Positions 1 to 8,884 are shown, counted from the first letter of the stretch. The stretch: 26,663 bases of DNA from Paludibacteraceae bacterium (GCA_016292775.1 JAEDFN010000021.1:1-26663), one strand, 5' to 3'. Translations and numbers: made by a program. The notes: a model not told the origin generated them from the letters alone.

Positions 1-3000
1 AATCAAGGCATGGATACGTGGTTCCGAGAAAGACATCTGATAACCTTTGTATCTAAGTGTCTTGGTATTAGGACCTCTACGAGCGTTTACGGCACATAGA
101 GCGGCAGTACTTGCCCACTCTTGGGTGCTGCTGTAGCGATACCACCACATCAACTCAAGTTGCTGTTTAACCCAATTGTCTCCCCATTTTGAACCGGAAT
201 TACAGTATTTTAATAAATCGCCATTAAGATTGTAATTGTTTCTCAAATTGTCTTCAATACATTCGCCATCAAAATATGTTTCCGCCAGACCTTGGAACAT
301 AAATACATCATTATCCTCATAAGTACTCCAATTATGGAAGTAGAAGAGTGCATCCCGTCCGTCAGCTTCAGGGTCTGCAGCAATGATATTATCTGCATAG
401 ATAGACCAAATTTGATTATCTAAATAAGGGAGTACCTGGTATTGGAACTCCAACTTTTCAATGCCTTCACTCCACTTCCACATATCGGCACCTACTACTA
501 TATCGTAAGGATATCCGTTGCCGCGCAAGTGTGCCAATGTCACATTGTTATTGCCTGCTTGACGAATATCGCCTCTGAAACTATATACAATATAAGTGGA
601 GTCGGTTTCCGCATAGATTTGACCGTTAGCTTCGGAAGGATCATACATGGTACGCCACAATCTTCCTTGTTTTTCAAAACCGTTAGCATCGGTATAATTG
701 CGGAAGAAGAGAATGATATCATCGTATTTGCTATTTGATACGTTACCCACTTTGACATCGCAGAATATGGCGTTGCCGTAATTATTGGCGATAACGCGTG
801 AAGCCATCGGTGCAACTTCCACATTACCGGATTGGAACAACATTAATTCCGCCATACCGTTTAAGTTTGTTGTATCTGTTGTATCTGTTACGCCCACTTG
901 AAGCACGACAATATCAGGAATTTCATCACCATTGACATCACCTACCGCAAAACGTGTTACCGGTTTATTTATCGAGCAGTATGATGCGTCCTTTTCCGTA
1001 CTGTCGTTAACCATATTAAAGTTTTTGTGGTAAAGTGGTTGTTCGGTATAACTTCCACTAATGGTTCCGTTTTTAGCGGCAGTGAGCATAGCGTTTCCAT
1101 CGTACACCCATACTTCACCGTCGATACATATAACAAGGTCGTCCACACCGTCTTGATTGAAGTCGGCGGTAAGTAATTGGAATATTCTCTGCAAATAATC
1201 CATACGTGCTTCGTTGCGACGTCTAGTGTTACCACTCATAGACCAAGATGTGAAATTTAATACATATTTTGTTAAACATTTTATGTAAGCATTGAGCGGG
1301 AGGTAGAATCCCTTGTGGAAGCCGTTTCCGGTCTGCGGATTCAATACGGAATATCCATTGCTTTCGTCATCGGCGATAGTGATGTACACGCCATCCTCAT
1401 GGTTATAACTGAATACCGAAGGATGGTTACTGAAAACGTTATTTTCAGTTATAATACGGAAGAGGCGACTCCATTGCATCTCTACAATACATTGAGTGCC
1501 GGCGCCATTGTTCATGGCAGCCATTTTGCGAAGTACGTTATTGTCAACGTTTTTAGTACCACGGTCACTCAAGAAGTTTCTGTTACGATTAGTATGAAAT
1601 TTCCAATTATTGGAAGTGGTGTCTTTGTAAATAATTCCGCTACGAGGTTCTGCTGAAATACTGTTGTATTGTCCGCTTGAGTAGTCAAATGCAATACTTT
1701 GTCCCATATCATACATGGTGTAGGTTTTGCCGAGCGGACCTCTATCCAATGCTCTTTCACTCGGTGATTTCTGTTTAACATTGTTAATATAGCCAAAAGT
1801 TTCCATCATCTCGTTGTAAGCGGAAGGTGCTTGACGCACACCGCGTACAGGAATCAAATATCCGGTGCTGGTTTTAAATGCAACATTGTCGTTTGCGTCG
1901 TTCATCTGCATAACCAGCATTACACCGCCCAAGGTACTACGCGTCATCAGATAAGCGGAATCGGTATTGATAACGCTACCGTTATAGCAACCGCTTGTAC
2001 TCATACGGAGAGAAGTGCTGTCGACTGCAAAACCATTGTTCTTCATCCATCTTCCGGCTGTGCTGTAATCACCGCCATTGAACTCTTTGATGGCATAGTC
2101 CAATTCTCCTTGTGTAGGCAAACGCCAGCCTTCCGGCAGAGCTTTGATGGCTCCGGCTTTACTGTAATAAGCTTGTCCGGTATTGTCATCAGTAGCAACA
2201 AGGGCTACTTCAGGATTATTGATAAGACCCGCCAATGCATCAGAGGCAAGATAATTGGCATAGGTCAAAGATGGATTATTAATTCTATGCAAGTCCTCTG
2301 CCATCCATAACAAATCGCCGGCACGAACGATGGTATAGTTATATCCGTCGGCATCCTGACATCTGAAAAAGTCAAAATATACAGGGTGACTAGTGCGTGG
2401 AGAAAGCGTATAGATAGTTGTCATATTACCTGATGTACCTGTAAAGCGAATAACATCGCCTTCGGTAAAATTCATTTGGACACAATTATTCATATTGCTT
2501 GAAACATACATAGGTTTCTGAGTGTCTATTTGCTGAGATCGTTCTGTAGAAGCCCAATCAAATGCGACACCGGCAGATATGCTGAATGTTTCACTGCGAC
2601 CGCTGATCCACTTCACACTCTTGTCGAATCCTGGTGCTGTAGCACGTATCATATATACTCCACTCGGGAGTTGTGGCATTGATACGGTGGCATAACCCGA
2701 TGAAGCATCCATTCTTGTTTGGTAGATGGTAGTACCGTTAAGCCCGTAAATGTAAATTTGTACTTCTCCGGGTTGTTGCAGGCTGACCAGCATTCTGTCG
2801 TCAAAAATGCAGATGTCTTCATTGTTGTTGTCATAATACACGTTTTCTACATCTGTAGTGCTTGTAGCGACATTAAGTACCAACGTATCTTTTCCGTCCA
2901 TTTGTACGCTGAGGCCGTTGCTGAGGTTCTCTACCAAGACATCGTCAACGGTTTTGCTTTCGCCGCGACCGGCAAAAGTGAGTTTGATTGTTCGCGTCTT

Positions 3001-3093
3001 TGTTGTACTCGTCTGAGCGGAAACTTGCAAGACGGGCATACATAAGGTCGCAAAACTAAGAAACAACCATAATAATGTAAAATTTTTCTTCAT
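1..3093 (-). CDS. Large secreted FISUMP/VCBS-repeat protein (C-terminus cut by window edge)
   Basis: Reading triplets on the minus strand from the ATG at 3093 to base 1 gives an unbroken frame of 1031 codons, so the gene continues past the left edge. Residues 1-28 are a signal peptide ending VSAQT. Residues about 30-75 form a short beta-rich stretch. Residues about 95-145 resemble a type IX secretion sorting-type beta fold (IYGLNGTTIYQT, then LPSGVYMIRA), although such folds normally sit at the C-terminus. Residues about 240-420 match the Fibrobacter succinogenes major paralogous domain (AGDLLWMAEDL, EGWRLPTQGELDYA, PVRGVRQ). Near residues 637 and 715 are VCBS/FG-GAP type calcium-binding repeats (DFNQDGVDDLVI, DVNGDEIPDIVV). 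It is probably exported and surface-located or secreted. The substrate or partner is unknown. Domain calls are by eye. A candidate promoter lies about 60 bases upstream. Confidence 0.85.
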   Translation of the reverse strand, partial: MKKNFTLLWLFLSFATLCMPVLQVSAQTSTTKTRTIKLTFAGRGESKTVDDVLVENLSNGLSVQMDGKDTLVLNVATSTTDVENVYYDNNNEDICIFDDRMLVSLQQPGEVQIYIYGLNGTTIYQTRMDASSGYATVSMPQLPSGVYMIRATAPGFDKSVKWISGRSETFSISAGVAFDWASTERSQQIDTQKPMYVSSNMNNCVQMNFTEGDVIRFTGTSGNMTTIYTLSPRTSHPVYFDFFRCQDADGYNYTIVRAGDLLWMAEDLHRINNPSLTYANYLASDALAGLINNPEVALVATDDNTGQAYYSKAGAIKALPEGWRLPTQGELDYAIKEFNGGDYSTAGRWMKNNGFAVDSTSLRMSTSGCYNGSVINTDSAYLMTRSTLGGVMLVMQMNDANDNVAFKTSTGYLIPVRGVRQAPSAYNEMMETFGYINNVKQKSPSERALDRGPLGKTYTMYDMGQSIAFDYSSGQYNSISAEPRSGIIYKDTTSNNWKFHTNRNRNFLSDRGTKNVDNNVLRKMAAMNNGAGTQCIVEMQWSRLFRIITENNVFSNHPSVFSYNHEDGVYITIADDESNGYSVLNPQTGNGFHKGFYLPLNAYIKCLTKYVLNFTSWSMSGNTRRRNEARMDYLQRIFQLLTADFNQDGVDDLVICIDGEVWVYDGNAMLTAAKNGTISGSYTEQPLYHKNFNMVNDSTEKDASYCSINKPVTRFAVGDVNGDEIPDIVVLQVGVTDTTDTTNLNGMAELMLFQSGNVEVAPMASRVIANNYGNAIFCDVKVGNVSNSKYDDIILFFRNYTDANGFEKQGRLWRTMYDPSEANGQIYAETDSTYIVYSFRGDIRQAGNNNVTLAHLRGNGYPYDIVVGADMWKWSEGIEKLEFQYQVLPYLDNQIWSIYADNIIAADPEADGRDALFYFHNWSTYEDNDVFMFQGLAETYFDGECIEDNLRNNYNLNGDLLKYCNSGSKWGDNWVKQQLELMWWYRYSSTQEWASTAALCAVNARRGPNTKTLRYKGYQMSFSEPRIHALI

Positions 3094-3154
3094 AAAATGG
3101 TAATGTTTAAATGTTATTGTAGTTATTAAAAATTTCTGTTTCTATAATTACTTG

Positions 3155-3162
3155 CAAAATTA
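3155..3162 (-). promoter_or_regulatory. -7 box for the FISUMP/VCBS gene
   Basis: The minus strand reads TAATTTTG here, an exact match to the Bacteroidetes -7 consensus TAnnTTTG. It lies 61 bases upstream of the ATG at 3093. No good -33 TTTG is found at the usual distance (TTTA at 3185-3188, spacing 22, is the nearest), so the call rests on the -7 box. Confidence 0.45.
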
Positions 3163-3190
3163 CTGATTTATGGTCAACCTGCCGTAAAAT

Positions 3191-3232
3191 AAATCGTGGT
3201 ATTTCAATGAAAACATCAAAATACCACGATTT
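3191..3232 (-). terminator. Probable terminator after the AraC-type regulator gene
   Basis: Two perfectly complementary 14-base arms (3191-3204 and 3219-3232) flank a 14-base loop, 20 bases past the stop codon of the regulator gene. On the minus strand the stem is followed only by a weak, A-interrupted T tract, so termination may be leaky. Confidence 0.5.
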
Positions 3233-3252
3233 GACACTGATATAAAACTCTG

Positions 3253-4374
3253 TCAATGCTTTAGTTTATCTCTATATTCTTGAGGTGTCATACCTTCTTG
3301 CTTTCGAAATAGTTTATGAAAGTTGCTCTTGTCTGCCACACCGATTAACTTATGGATGGCGGATGTAGGTATATTTTCATCACTGAGCAAGCGTTTTGCT
3401 TCCATCAATCTTAAATTTTGCCTCCAAGTGCGGAAAGTAGTATGCATCCGATTAGTGAAATACCACTTCAACATAGTATGCGTAGTGCCAAGTTCGGTGG
3501 CTATCTCTTCTACTGTTTGGTCGTTGCGGACGTACTGTTTTTCTTTCACCCACTTGTCGAGAGCATCTGAGAGTTGTGTCTCAGCATCCGGATTTATTGC
3601 GAGTGGCGGTAGTTCAGCCTCAATATTCTCATTATCAGGCGATTTATCGGACACTTTTTCATCGGATGCTATCGCTTTGATGATGTATCCGGATTCTATA
3701 CGGTAGTTGATAACACTAATAACAAGATAAACATAATATACGACGTAGATGCATGTGAATGTATTATAACAGATTATTCCAAGCCTGAATATTACAAACA
3801 TCAATGCACAAATCCCCACGGCAAGTGCTCCTATAAAGGAGTTCTTTACCAATCTCAAACTATCGCGCATATCCTCGTCGAAATTCTCTTCTAATTTACG
3901 TAAACTATTTTTGTAGGAATTACTGAAAAGCCGGCAATAATATGCCAGTTCCGCTGCATAAACAATGATACCCGTCCAAATTCCTACTTCGACGAAATTG
4001 CCCTTCATGCATACCAATGTTACTATACCTACACTTATAATCGCTATTACTACTGCGTTGATAATAAGCCAACTTACACTTATTTTCTTAGGATATATGA
4101 ATACAACACATGTTGCAGTAAACAGCATTGCTTGGTACATTGATACAACCAATATCGACACCATCATTATCGGACTCGGTGAATCATTTCCCATTAGTAT
4201 TGCAGTGACAATATTTGATATTCCCATGACTATATAGCAGATTATGAGCAATTTATTCATCCGCCGAATTGCTCTCCAATGCTCGCCGTCCGGCATTTTT
4301 ACAAATGTAAGCACTATAGCCAAGGTGAATACTACGGCTGACGCAAATATGTCTAAAAAATTAAATTCCATCAT
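3253..4374 (-). CDS. Membrane-bound AraC-family transcription regulator
   Basis: 373 residues. The first about 220 residues contain roughly six or seven hydrophobic segments (for example about 8-24, 41-62, 71-92, 99-120, 130-147 and 180-220). They are followed by a charged linker (about 225-285) and an AraC/XylS-type double helix-turn-helix at about 285-373 (ATELGTTHTMLKWYF, then ADKSNFHKLFRKQEGMTPQEYR). The family layout suggests a sensor in the inner membrane with its DNA-binding domain in the cytoplasm. The signal and target genes are unknown. The gene stands alone between two terminators with its own promoter. It lies between the FISUMP/VCBS gene and fba, so the former is a possible but unproven target. 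The start is the first of two consecutive ATG codons. Confidence 0.88.
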   Translation of the reverse strand: MMEFNFLDIFASAVVFTLAIVLTFVKMPDGEHWRAIRRMNKLLIICYIVMGISNIVTAILMGNDSPSPIMMVSILVVSMYQAMLFTATCVVFIYPKKISVSWLIINAVVIAIISVGIVTLVCMKGNFVEVGIWTGIIVYAAELAYYCRLFSNSYKNSLRKLEENFDEDMRDSLRLVKNSFIGALAVGICALMFVIFRLGIICYNTFTCIYVVYYVYLVISVINYRIESGYIIKAIASDEKVSDKSPDNENIEAELPPLAINPDAETQLSDALDKWVKEKQYVRNDQTVEEIATELGTTHTMLKWYFTNRMHTTFRTWRQNLRLMEAKRLLSDENIPTSAIHKLIGVADKSNFHKLFRKQEGMTPQEYRDKLKH

Positions 4375-4393
4375 TTATCCTTTTTTACCATAG

Positions 4394-4425
4394 CAAAGGT
4401 ACAAAGAATTATTGAATTACATAAA
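4394..4425 (-). promoter_or_regulatory. Promoter of the AraC-type regulator
   Basis: Minus-strand TACCTTTG at 4394-4401 matches TAnnTTTG exactly. TTTA at 4422-4425, 20 bases upstream, is one base off the -33 TTTG. Transcription would start near 4387, giving a leader of only about a dozen bases. Confidence 0.55.
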
Positions 4426-4467
4426 GGTAAGTGTAAATATTTTTAAGCACATGGAGCTGTTTATCAT

Positions 4468-4507
4468 AAAAAAAACACTTTTCAAGCGTATACGCTTGAA
4501 AAGTGTT
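4468..4507 (-). terminator. Rho-independent terminator of fba
   Basis: Perfect 34-base inverted repeat, 17-base arms meeting at 4490/4491 (4474-4507). On the minus strand it runs directly into eight Ts (4475-4468). It lies 29 bases past the fba stop codon. The plus strand has no T-run after the stem, so it works in the minus direction only. Confidence 0.9.
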
Positions 4508-4536
4508 ATCATTGAGTAAAAAATATAAACTAATTA

Positions 4537-5532
4537 TTAAGCTTTTCCGTTGCTACCGAGCACGTTATTAATTTTGTGCATGTAGAGCTTTTTGAGTTCT
4601 TCGCGGGCAGGGCCGAGATATTGACGAGGGTCGAATTTATCAGGGTTTTCTGCCATAAATTTACGGACAACGGCAGTCATAGCCAATCTACCATCGGAGT
4701 CGATATTAATTTTACAAACTGCAGAGCGAGCGGCTTCGCGGAGTTGGTCTTCAGGAATACCGATAGCATCTTTCAGTTTGCCACCATAAGTATTAATAAT
4801 ATCTACATACTCTTGAGGAACAGAAGAAGATCCGTGGAGTACGATAGGGAATCCCGGGATTTGTTTTTCAATCTCCTTCAAGATATCGAAACGAAGAGGA
4901 GGAGGAACGAGTTTACCGTTTTCATCGCGAGTACATTGTTCCGGAGTGAACTTATTAGCACCGTGAGAAGTACCGATAGAGATAGCGAGAGAATCCACGC
5001 CTGTACGTTTTACGAAATCAATAACCTCTTCAGGGCGGGTATAAGTATGGTGTTCTGCAGAAACTTCATCTTCAATACCGGCCAAGACACCGAGTTCACC
5101 CTCAACGGTTACACCATATTGATGAGCATATTCTACTACTTTACGAGTGAGTTCGATATTATCTTCATAAGAGTGATGAGAGCCATCAATCATAACAGAA
5201 GAGAAACCCATATCAACGCAACTTTTGCATAATTCAAAAGTATCGCCATGGTCTAAGTGAAGGCAAATTTGCGGTTTTTCCCAACCGAGTTCTTTGGCAT
5301 ACTCTACAGCACCTTGAGCCATATAGCGCAATAAAGTTTGATTGGCATATTTACGAGCGCCACTTGACACTTGTAAAATAACCGGTGATTTTGTTTCGGC
5401 ACAAGCTGAAACAATTGCCTGCATCTGCTCCATGTTATTGAAATTGAATGCAGGAATAGCATAACCGCCATCTACTGCACCTTTGAACATCTCTTTGGTG
5501 TTCACAAGGCCTAAATCCTTATAATTTACCAT
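4537..5532 (-). CDS. fba: Class II fructose-1,6-bisphosphate aldolase
   Basis: 331 residues. This cytoplasmic, zinc-dependent enzyme reversibly splits fructose-1,6-bisphosphate into dihydroxyacetone phosphate and glyceraldehyde-3-phosphate in glycolysis and gluconeogenesis. Visible class II hallmarks are AFNFNNMEQ near the N-terminus, HLDHGD (92-97, with the catalytic Asp94 and zinc ligand His95), VEGELGVLAG (143-152), GTSHGANK (zinc ligand His190) and VLHGSSSVP (His233). The length and the presence of the extra loop around 150-215 fit the longer class II aldolases of Bacteroidetes. It is a single-gene unit with a clear promoter upstream and a strong terminator after it. Confidence 0.97.
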   Translation of the reverse strand: MVNYKDLGLVNTKEMFKGAVDGGYAIPAFNFNNMEQMQAIVSACAETKSPVILQVSSGARKYANQTLLRYMAQGAVEYAKELGWEKPQICLHLDHGDTFELCKSCVDMGFSSVMIDGSHHSYEDNIELTRKVVEYAHQYGVTVEGELGVLAGIEDEVSAEHHTYTRPEEVIDFVKRTGVDSLAISIGTSHGANKFTPEQCTRDENGKLVPPPLRFDILKEIEKQIPGFPIVLHGSSSVPQEYVDIINTYGGKLKDAIGIPEDQLREAARSAVCKINIDSDGRLAMTAVVRKFMAENPDKFDPRQYLGPAREELKKLYMHKINNVLGSNGKA

Positions 5533-5568
5533 ATTTATATTGTTTAATAAAAATATTTAAATTCACCA

Positions 5569-5600
5569 CAAAGTTACAAAAATTATATTACTTACGCAAA
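5569..5600 (-). promoter_or_regulatory. Promoter of fba
   Basis: Minus-strand TTTG (5597-5600), 20 bases, then TAACTTTG (5569-5576): a full match to the Bacteroidetes -33/-7 consensus. The -33 box lies just inside the end of the upstream gene. The ATG is about 36 bases downstream of the -7 box. Confidence 0.75.
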
Positions 5601-6298
5601 TCAAAAAGGTACACAAAAGAAAATTTGACTTCACCTTGTGTAAAGTAAGTAGGAGATTTATACTCCATAGGCAATGTATACAGATAGTTATTAAGGGTAC
5701 CGTTATTCAAACTGTGCATATAAGAGGCTCGAAATTGGAATCCTTTTTGCCATTTATATGCAAAACCGAGCTCGAGGGCGAACTCGCAGCGCATTATTCT
5801 ACCGCCTTGATCTTTACTGAACATATCGGCATCCATATAAGTTACCGGCTTATGTAGGCCTCCGTTTTCGTAAGCGAGGTCGCGTGCGTGCAAGCCACAA
5901 GTAAATACGGGGCCGGCAAAGAGTGTGAATGCGCCTTTATCGTTATTGGTAAGGTAGACAAATAGATGAGCAGGAACATTAAGATACCCTATCTGTCGAT
6001 GAAATTTATTCGAAGTTTCATTACCCTCTTCGGTATAAATCATATTCCAACACATATTACGCATTTCATACATAGCTGCGGCATCAAAACCCCAACGGTT
6101 GCTGAAGTCCATCTCATACATCATACCGGCGTGAAATCCGGCATTAGGGAGTGCTTGAAATATTGCGTTCTTATCCAAAGAGATTACATTACCATAGTTC
6201 AATTGCGGACCTGCAATAAAACCGAGTTTTTGTGCTTGTAATGCCCCGTTTATTAAACTAAACAGAGTAAATAAGGTTAATAATGTTCTTTTTATCAT
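5588..6298 (-). CDS. Outer membrane beta-barrel protein (PorT/OMP_b-brl type)
   Basis: 236 residues. It has a signal peptide at about 1-22 (LINGALQAQ). The rest shows alternating aromatic/hydrophobic strands typical of a small 8-stranded barrel, opening with GFIAGPQLNYGN and ending FSFVYLFDLRK. Glycine/aromatic turns such as YEMDFSNRWGFDAAAMYEM are typical of the porin-like barrel families of Bacteroidetes. The gene starts 15 bases after lemA and is probably the last gene of the FKBP-TPM-LemA unit. The function is unknown. The barrel call is from pattern only. Confidence 0.75.
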   Translation of the reverse strand: MIKRTLLTLFTLFSLINGALQAQKLGFIAGPQLNYGNVISLDKNAIFQALPNAGFHAGMMYEMDFSNRWGFDAAAMYEMRNMCWNMIYTEEGNETSNKFHRQIGYLNVPAHLFVYLTNNDKGAFTLFAGPVFTCGLHARDLAYENGGLHKPVTYMDADMFSKDQGGRIMRCEFALELGFAYKWQKGFQFRASYMHSLNNGTLNNYLYTLPMEYKSPTYFTQGEVKFSFVYLFDLRK

Positions 6299-6313
6299 AA
6301 AATAAAGTATCTA

Positions 6314-6904
6314 TTAAAAAGTAGCGACGGGAATTTTTTCTGCGCCTTCGTCTGCTTTGAAATATGGTTTAGTATTAAAATTAAAGAAATTACTTATCAA
6401 ATTATTAGGGAAACGGCGTATTGTAGTGTTGTAAGTTTGAGCCGTTTCGTTATATGATTTACGGGCAACTTTAATACGATTTTCCGTACCTTCCCATTGT
6501 TCTTGAAGGGCGCGGAAATTCTCGTTAGCTTTAAGTTCCGGATAATTTTCAGTAATAGCCATCAATCTACCGAAAGCGGCGCCTACTTCGCCTTGTGCTT
6601 TTTGGAATTCCTCCATTTGTTCCGGAGTCATATCCTTTGGGTCGACAGTTATTTGAGTGGCTTTTGAACGAGCGTTTACTATATTTTCAAATGTAGAAGA
6701 CTCGTGAGCTGCGTAACCCTTTACTATATTTACAAGGTTAGGGAGCAAATCGGCACGACGTTGATAGTCTGCCTCCACATTTGACCAAGCTGTATCTACA
6801 CTTTCTTCTAATGCTACCATATTGTTATAGCCTTTAATAAGCCACAAAACTATAATAGCTATTGCAGCTACCACAATAATAACGGTTAAAGAACTTCTTT
6901 TCAT
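6314..6904 (-). CDS. lemA: LemA family protein
   Basis: 196 residues. One N-terminal membrane helix (about 7-24) is followed by the LemA domain, with the family's recognisable stretch from NNMVALEESVDTAWSNVEADYQRRADLLPNLV (split here as residues about 27-58) and later GRLMAITENYPELKANENF and YNTTIRRFPNNLIS. LemA proteins are helical-bundle membrane proteins of poorly understood role, often encoded next to TPM-domain proteins, as here (53 bases after the TPM gene stop). This pairing supports both calls. Length is usual for the family. Confidence 0.95.
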   Translation of the reverse strand: MKRSSLTVIIVVAAIAIIVLWLIKGYNNMVALEESVDTAWSNVEADYQRRADLLPNLVNIVKGYAAHESSTFENIVNARSKATQITVDPKDMTPEQMEEFQKAQGEVGAAFGRLMAITENYPELKANENFRALQEQWEGTENRIKVARKSYNETAQTYNTTIRRFPNNLISNFFNFNTKPYFKADEGAEKIPVATF

Positions 6905-6957
6905 GGGAAAAATTATTAATGAATTAATAATAAATAAATATATAAATAATTTGGTAA

Positions 6958-8343
6958 TTAAAATCTACCGCTAACGCCACCACCGCCGGATCTTCCGCCG
7001 CCGAAACTGCTTCCGCCGCTAAACGAACCGCCACCGAAAGAAGAACCGCCACCGGAAGCCAATTTCGGCAATACTTGAGTAGTGGTATATGAATGCTGAC
7101 AGCAGTCGCATCGGTGAACCAGCTCTTTGGTGCCGGAATGCGTTGTTGTTGGTGCTAAAGCAATTCTGTTCGATATTATTGAGCAGGCATAAGCTCCGCA
7201 ATTCGGACATTGTGTATATTTAGATCCCGGTATCGGGTAAGCCATTTTTTTATGATTATGGCAACTATCACACTCCCAATAATTGAAATCTACTGAATGC
7301 AATTTATTCTCTACCTCATCCCTTTTGGTAAAATATTGTTTTGCCTCTTCCGGCTTTATCAAGTGCATTTTTCCGCCGCATTGAGGGCAAGTTTGAGGAG
7401 CAAGGCGAAGCTCTTTCTTCAAATTTTTCAGATAGATACCGAGGAGGAATAAAGTAGGAAACATAAAACCGAGGAATTTGAAAAATTGTATCTTTTTGGC
7501 AAGATAGATATCTGTTTCTATCGGGTTTCCTGCAATCTTATTCTTCGATTTACTGTCGGTTGTAGTAGCCAAAGCAGAGAGTTCTCCTCCCACTTTTTCT
7601 ATCATTGAAGTCGACTTATCGTTTCCTTTTGCAATAAATTTTTTATCTTTATCGTCTTCCTTTACGTTTGTATTTTTATAGATACTAAAAACGAATAACA
7701 GTGTTACAAGAATAGATATTATCATCCAATAACACAATACGTTAACCGCTTTATATCTGATAGGTACTTCTTGCACAAGCATCTCATGGATAAACTCTTC
7801 GGAGTTGAGTTTTTCGGAGATTTGTTGAAGAGCGTTAATAAAAGCCTCACCTGTTTTGCCCTCTTTAAGGAGGGGGAACATAGTGTCGTACATTACGTCG
7901 CTCAAATAGGCATCCGGCAAATATCCTTCAAGGCCGTAGCCGGTTTCAAACCTTATTGCTCTGATATCTTTTACATACAGCACTAATAAGCCGTTGTCTT
8001 TTCCTTTTTGACCTATGCCCCACTCATTAAATAATGAGTAAGCGAATTCATCTTCATTGTCACCTTCGATACCCGGAAGAGCGACGACAATAATTTGAGT
8101 GGTGGAAGCCATTTCCACTTGTTTTAATATAGCTGTCATTCTCTCTATTTCCGAGTGGGTAAATGCATTACACATATCCACGACATAGGGGTTGTACATT
8201 GCATTTGACCGTAGGTTTCTCACTTGATCTACAGTGAGTTTTGCATCTATAACCCCGTTCAACGCGGATTGATTATCTTGGGTTTGAGCCGACAGCCCTG
8301 TAATAATCAACAAAAAAATAAAGATGGGAAAAAATTTCTTCAT
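6958..8343 (-). CDS. TPM-domain membrane protein with cysteine-pair zinc-finger region
   Basis: 461 residues. Signal peptide about 1-20 (GLSAQ). The TPM domain covers about 55-185 (IIVVALPG, FNEWGIGQKGKDNGLLVLYV, IRFETGYGLEGYLPD). There are membrane segments at about 200-221 and 286-305. Between and after them is a region with paired cysteines that look like zinc ribbons: CPQC (319-322), CDSC (358-361), CPNC (379-382) and CDCC (412-415). The tail (430-461) is rich in Gly and Ser, as in YgcG-like proteins, and ends SGRF. The topology would place the TPM domain outside the cytoplasm and the first linker (222-285) inside; the side of the cysteine region is uncertain. It lies in a unit with lemA, its usual neighbour. 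The exact role is unknown. Confidence 0.85.
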   Translation of the reverse strand: MKKFFPIFIFLLIITGLSAQTQDNQSALNGVIDAKLTVDQVRNLRSNAMYNPYVVDMCNAFTHSEIERMTAILKQVEMASTTQIIVVALPGIEGDNEDEFAYSLFNEWGIGQKGKDNGLLVLYVKDIRAIRFETGYGLEGYLPDAYLSDVMYDTMFPLLKEGKTGEAFINALQQISEKLNSEEFIHEMLVQEVPIRYKAVNVLCYWMIISILVTLLFVFSIYKNTNVKEDDKDKKFIAKGNDKSTSMIEKVGGELSALATTTDSKSKNKIAGNPIETDIYLAKKIQFFKFLGFMFPTLFLLGIYLKNLKKELRLAPQTCPQCGGKMHLIKPEEAKQYFTKRDEVENKLHSVDFNYWECDSCHNHKKMAYPIPGSKYTQCPNCGAYACSIISNRIALAPTTTHSGTKELVHRCDCCQHSYTTTQVLPKLASGGGSSFGGGSFSGGSSFGGGRSGGGGVSGRF

Positions 8344-8360
8344 ATATATACATATATGTA

Positions 8361-8864
8361 TTAAAAGTTATTTACTTCAACGAGGTCGATTTCAAAAACC
8401 ATTACGCTATAGGGTGGAACGCTAAAATTACCATACGCATCTTTACTACCTTCGGCACCATAGCCCTTATCAGCAGGGAGGTATATTTTCCATAAAGACC
8501 CTTGAGGCATAGTACTCAGCACATCTTGCCATCCCTGTACCGTACCACTCAGCACAAGGTTCACCTCCTCGCCGGTATCGAAGAGTGTACCATCGGCAAG
8601 CCAACCTTTATAATTCACTCTCACATAGCTGGATATCTCCAAGTCCGGATCGTAATAAGGTTTGGGCACCGCTCCATATCCTGTATGAATTTTTTCTACT
8701 ATAATACCGGAAGCATACTCCACAACCTCGTATGGAGATGTGGCCTTGATTTCCGCGCGCTTTGCTATCAACCACTCCTCATTGTACTCTTTCCACGTGG
8801 AAAAGCGCTGACATGAAGGCAGTAGTAGCAATAATGTAGATAAAAGCAATATATATTTTCTCAT
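8361..8864 (-). CDS. FKBP-type peptidyl-prolyl isomerase, lipoprotein
   Basis: 167 residues. A lipoprotein signal (LLLLLPSC, lipidated Cys18) anchors it in the membrane, probably facing the periplasm. The FKBP domain (about 72-165) shows VRVNYKGWLADGTLFDTG, a VQGWQDVLSTMPQGSLWKIYLPADKGYG core and the ending PPYSVMVFEIDLVEV. It likely helps fold exported proteins by proline isomerisation. The first helix-rich part (20-70) is shorter than the dimerising N-terminus of FkpA. It is the first gene of the unit with TPM (gap 17), lemA and the barrel gene. Confidence 0.92.
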   Translation of the reverse strand: MRKYILLLSTLLLLLPSCQRFSTWKEYNEEWLIAKRAEIKATSPYEVVEYASGIIVEKIHTGYGAVPKPYYDPDLEISSYVRVNYKGWLADGTLFDTGEEVNLVLSGTVQGWQDVLSTMPQGSLWKIYLPADKGYGAEGSKDAYGNFSVPPYSVMVFEIDLVEVNNF

Positions 8865-8884
8865 AATACGTTTCTTATCAACTG

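Noticed and set aside
1..3093. Several short plus- and minus-strand frames and the idea of a broken gene or gene desert at the left end
   Set aside because: Reading all triplets from 3093 to base 1 shows one unbroken minus-strand frame; the short frames are shadows of it.
4576..5232. Long plus-strand frame (218 codons) opposite fba
   Set aside because: Shadow of the aldolase gene, whose catalytic motifs are all intact.
5588..6298. Assigning the barrel protein as PorT of the type IX system
   Set aside because: Only the general small-barrel pattern is visible; no PorT-specific stretch could be pointed to.
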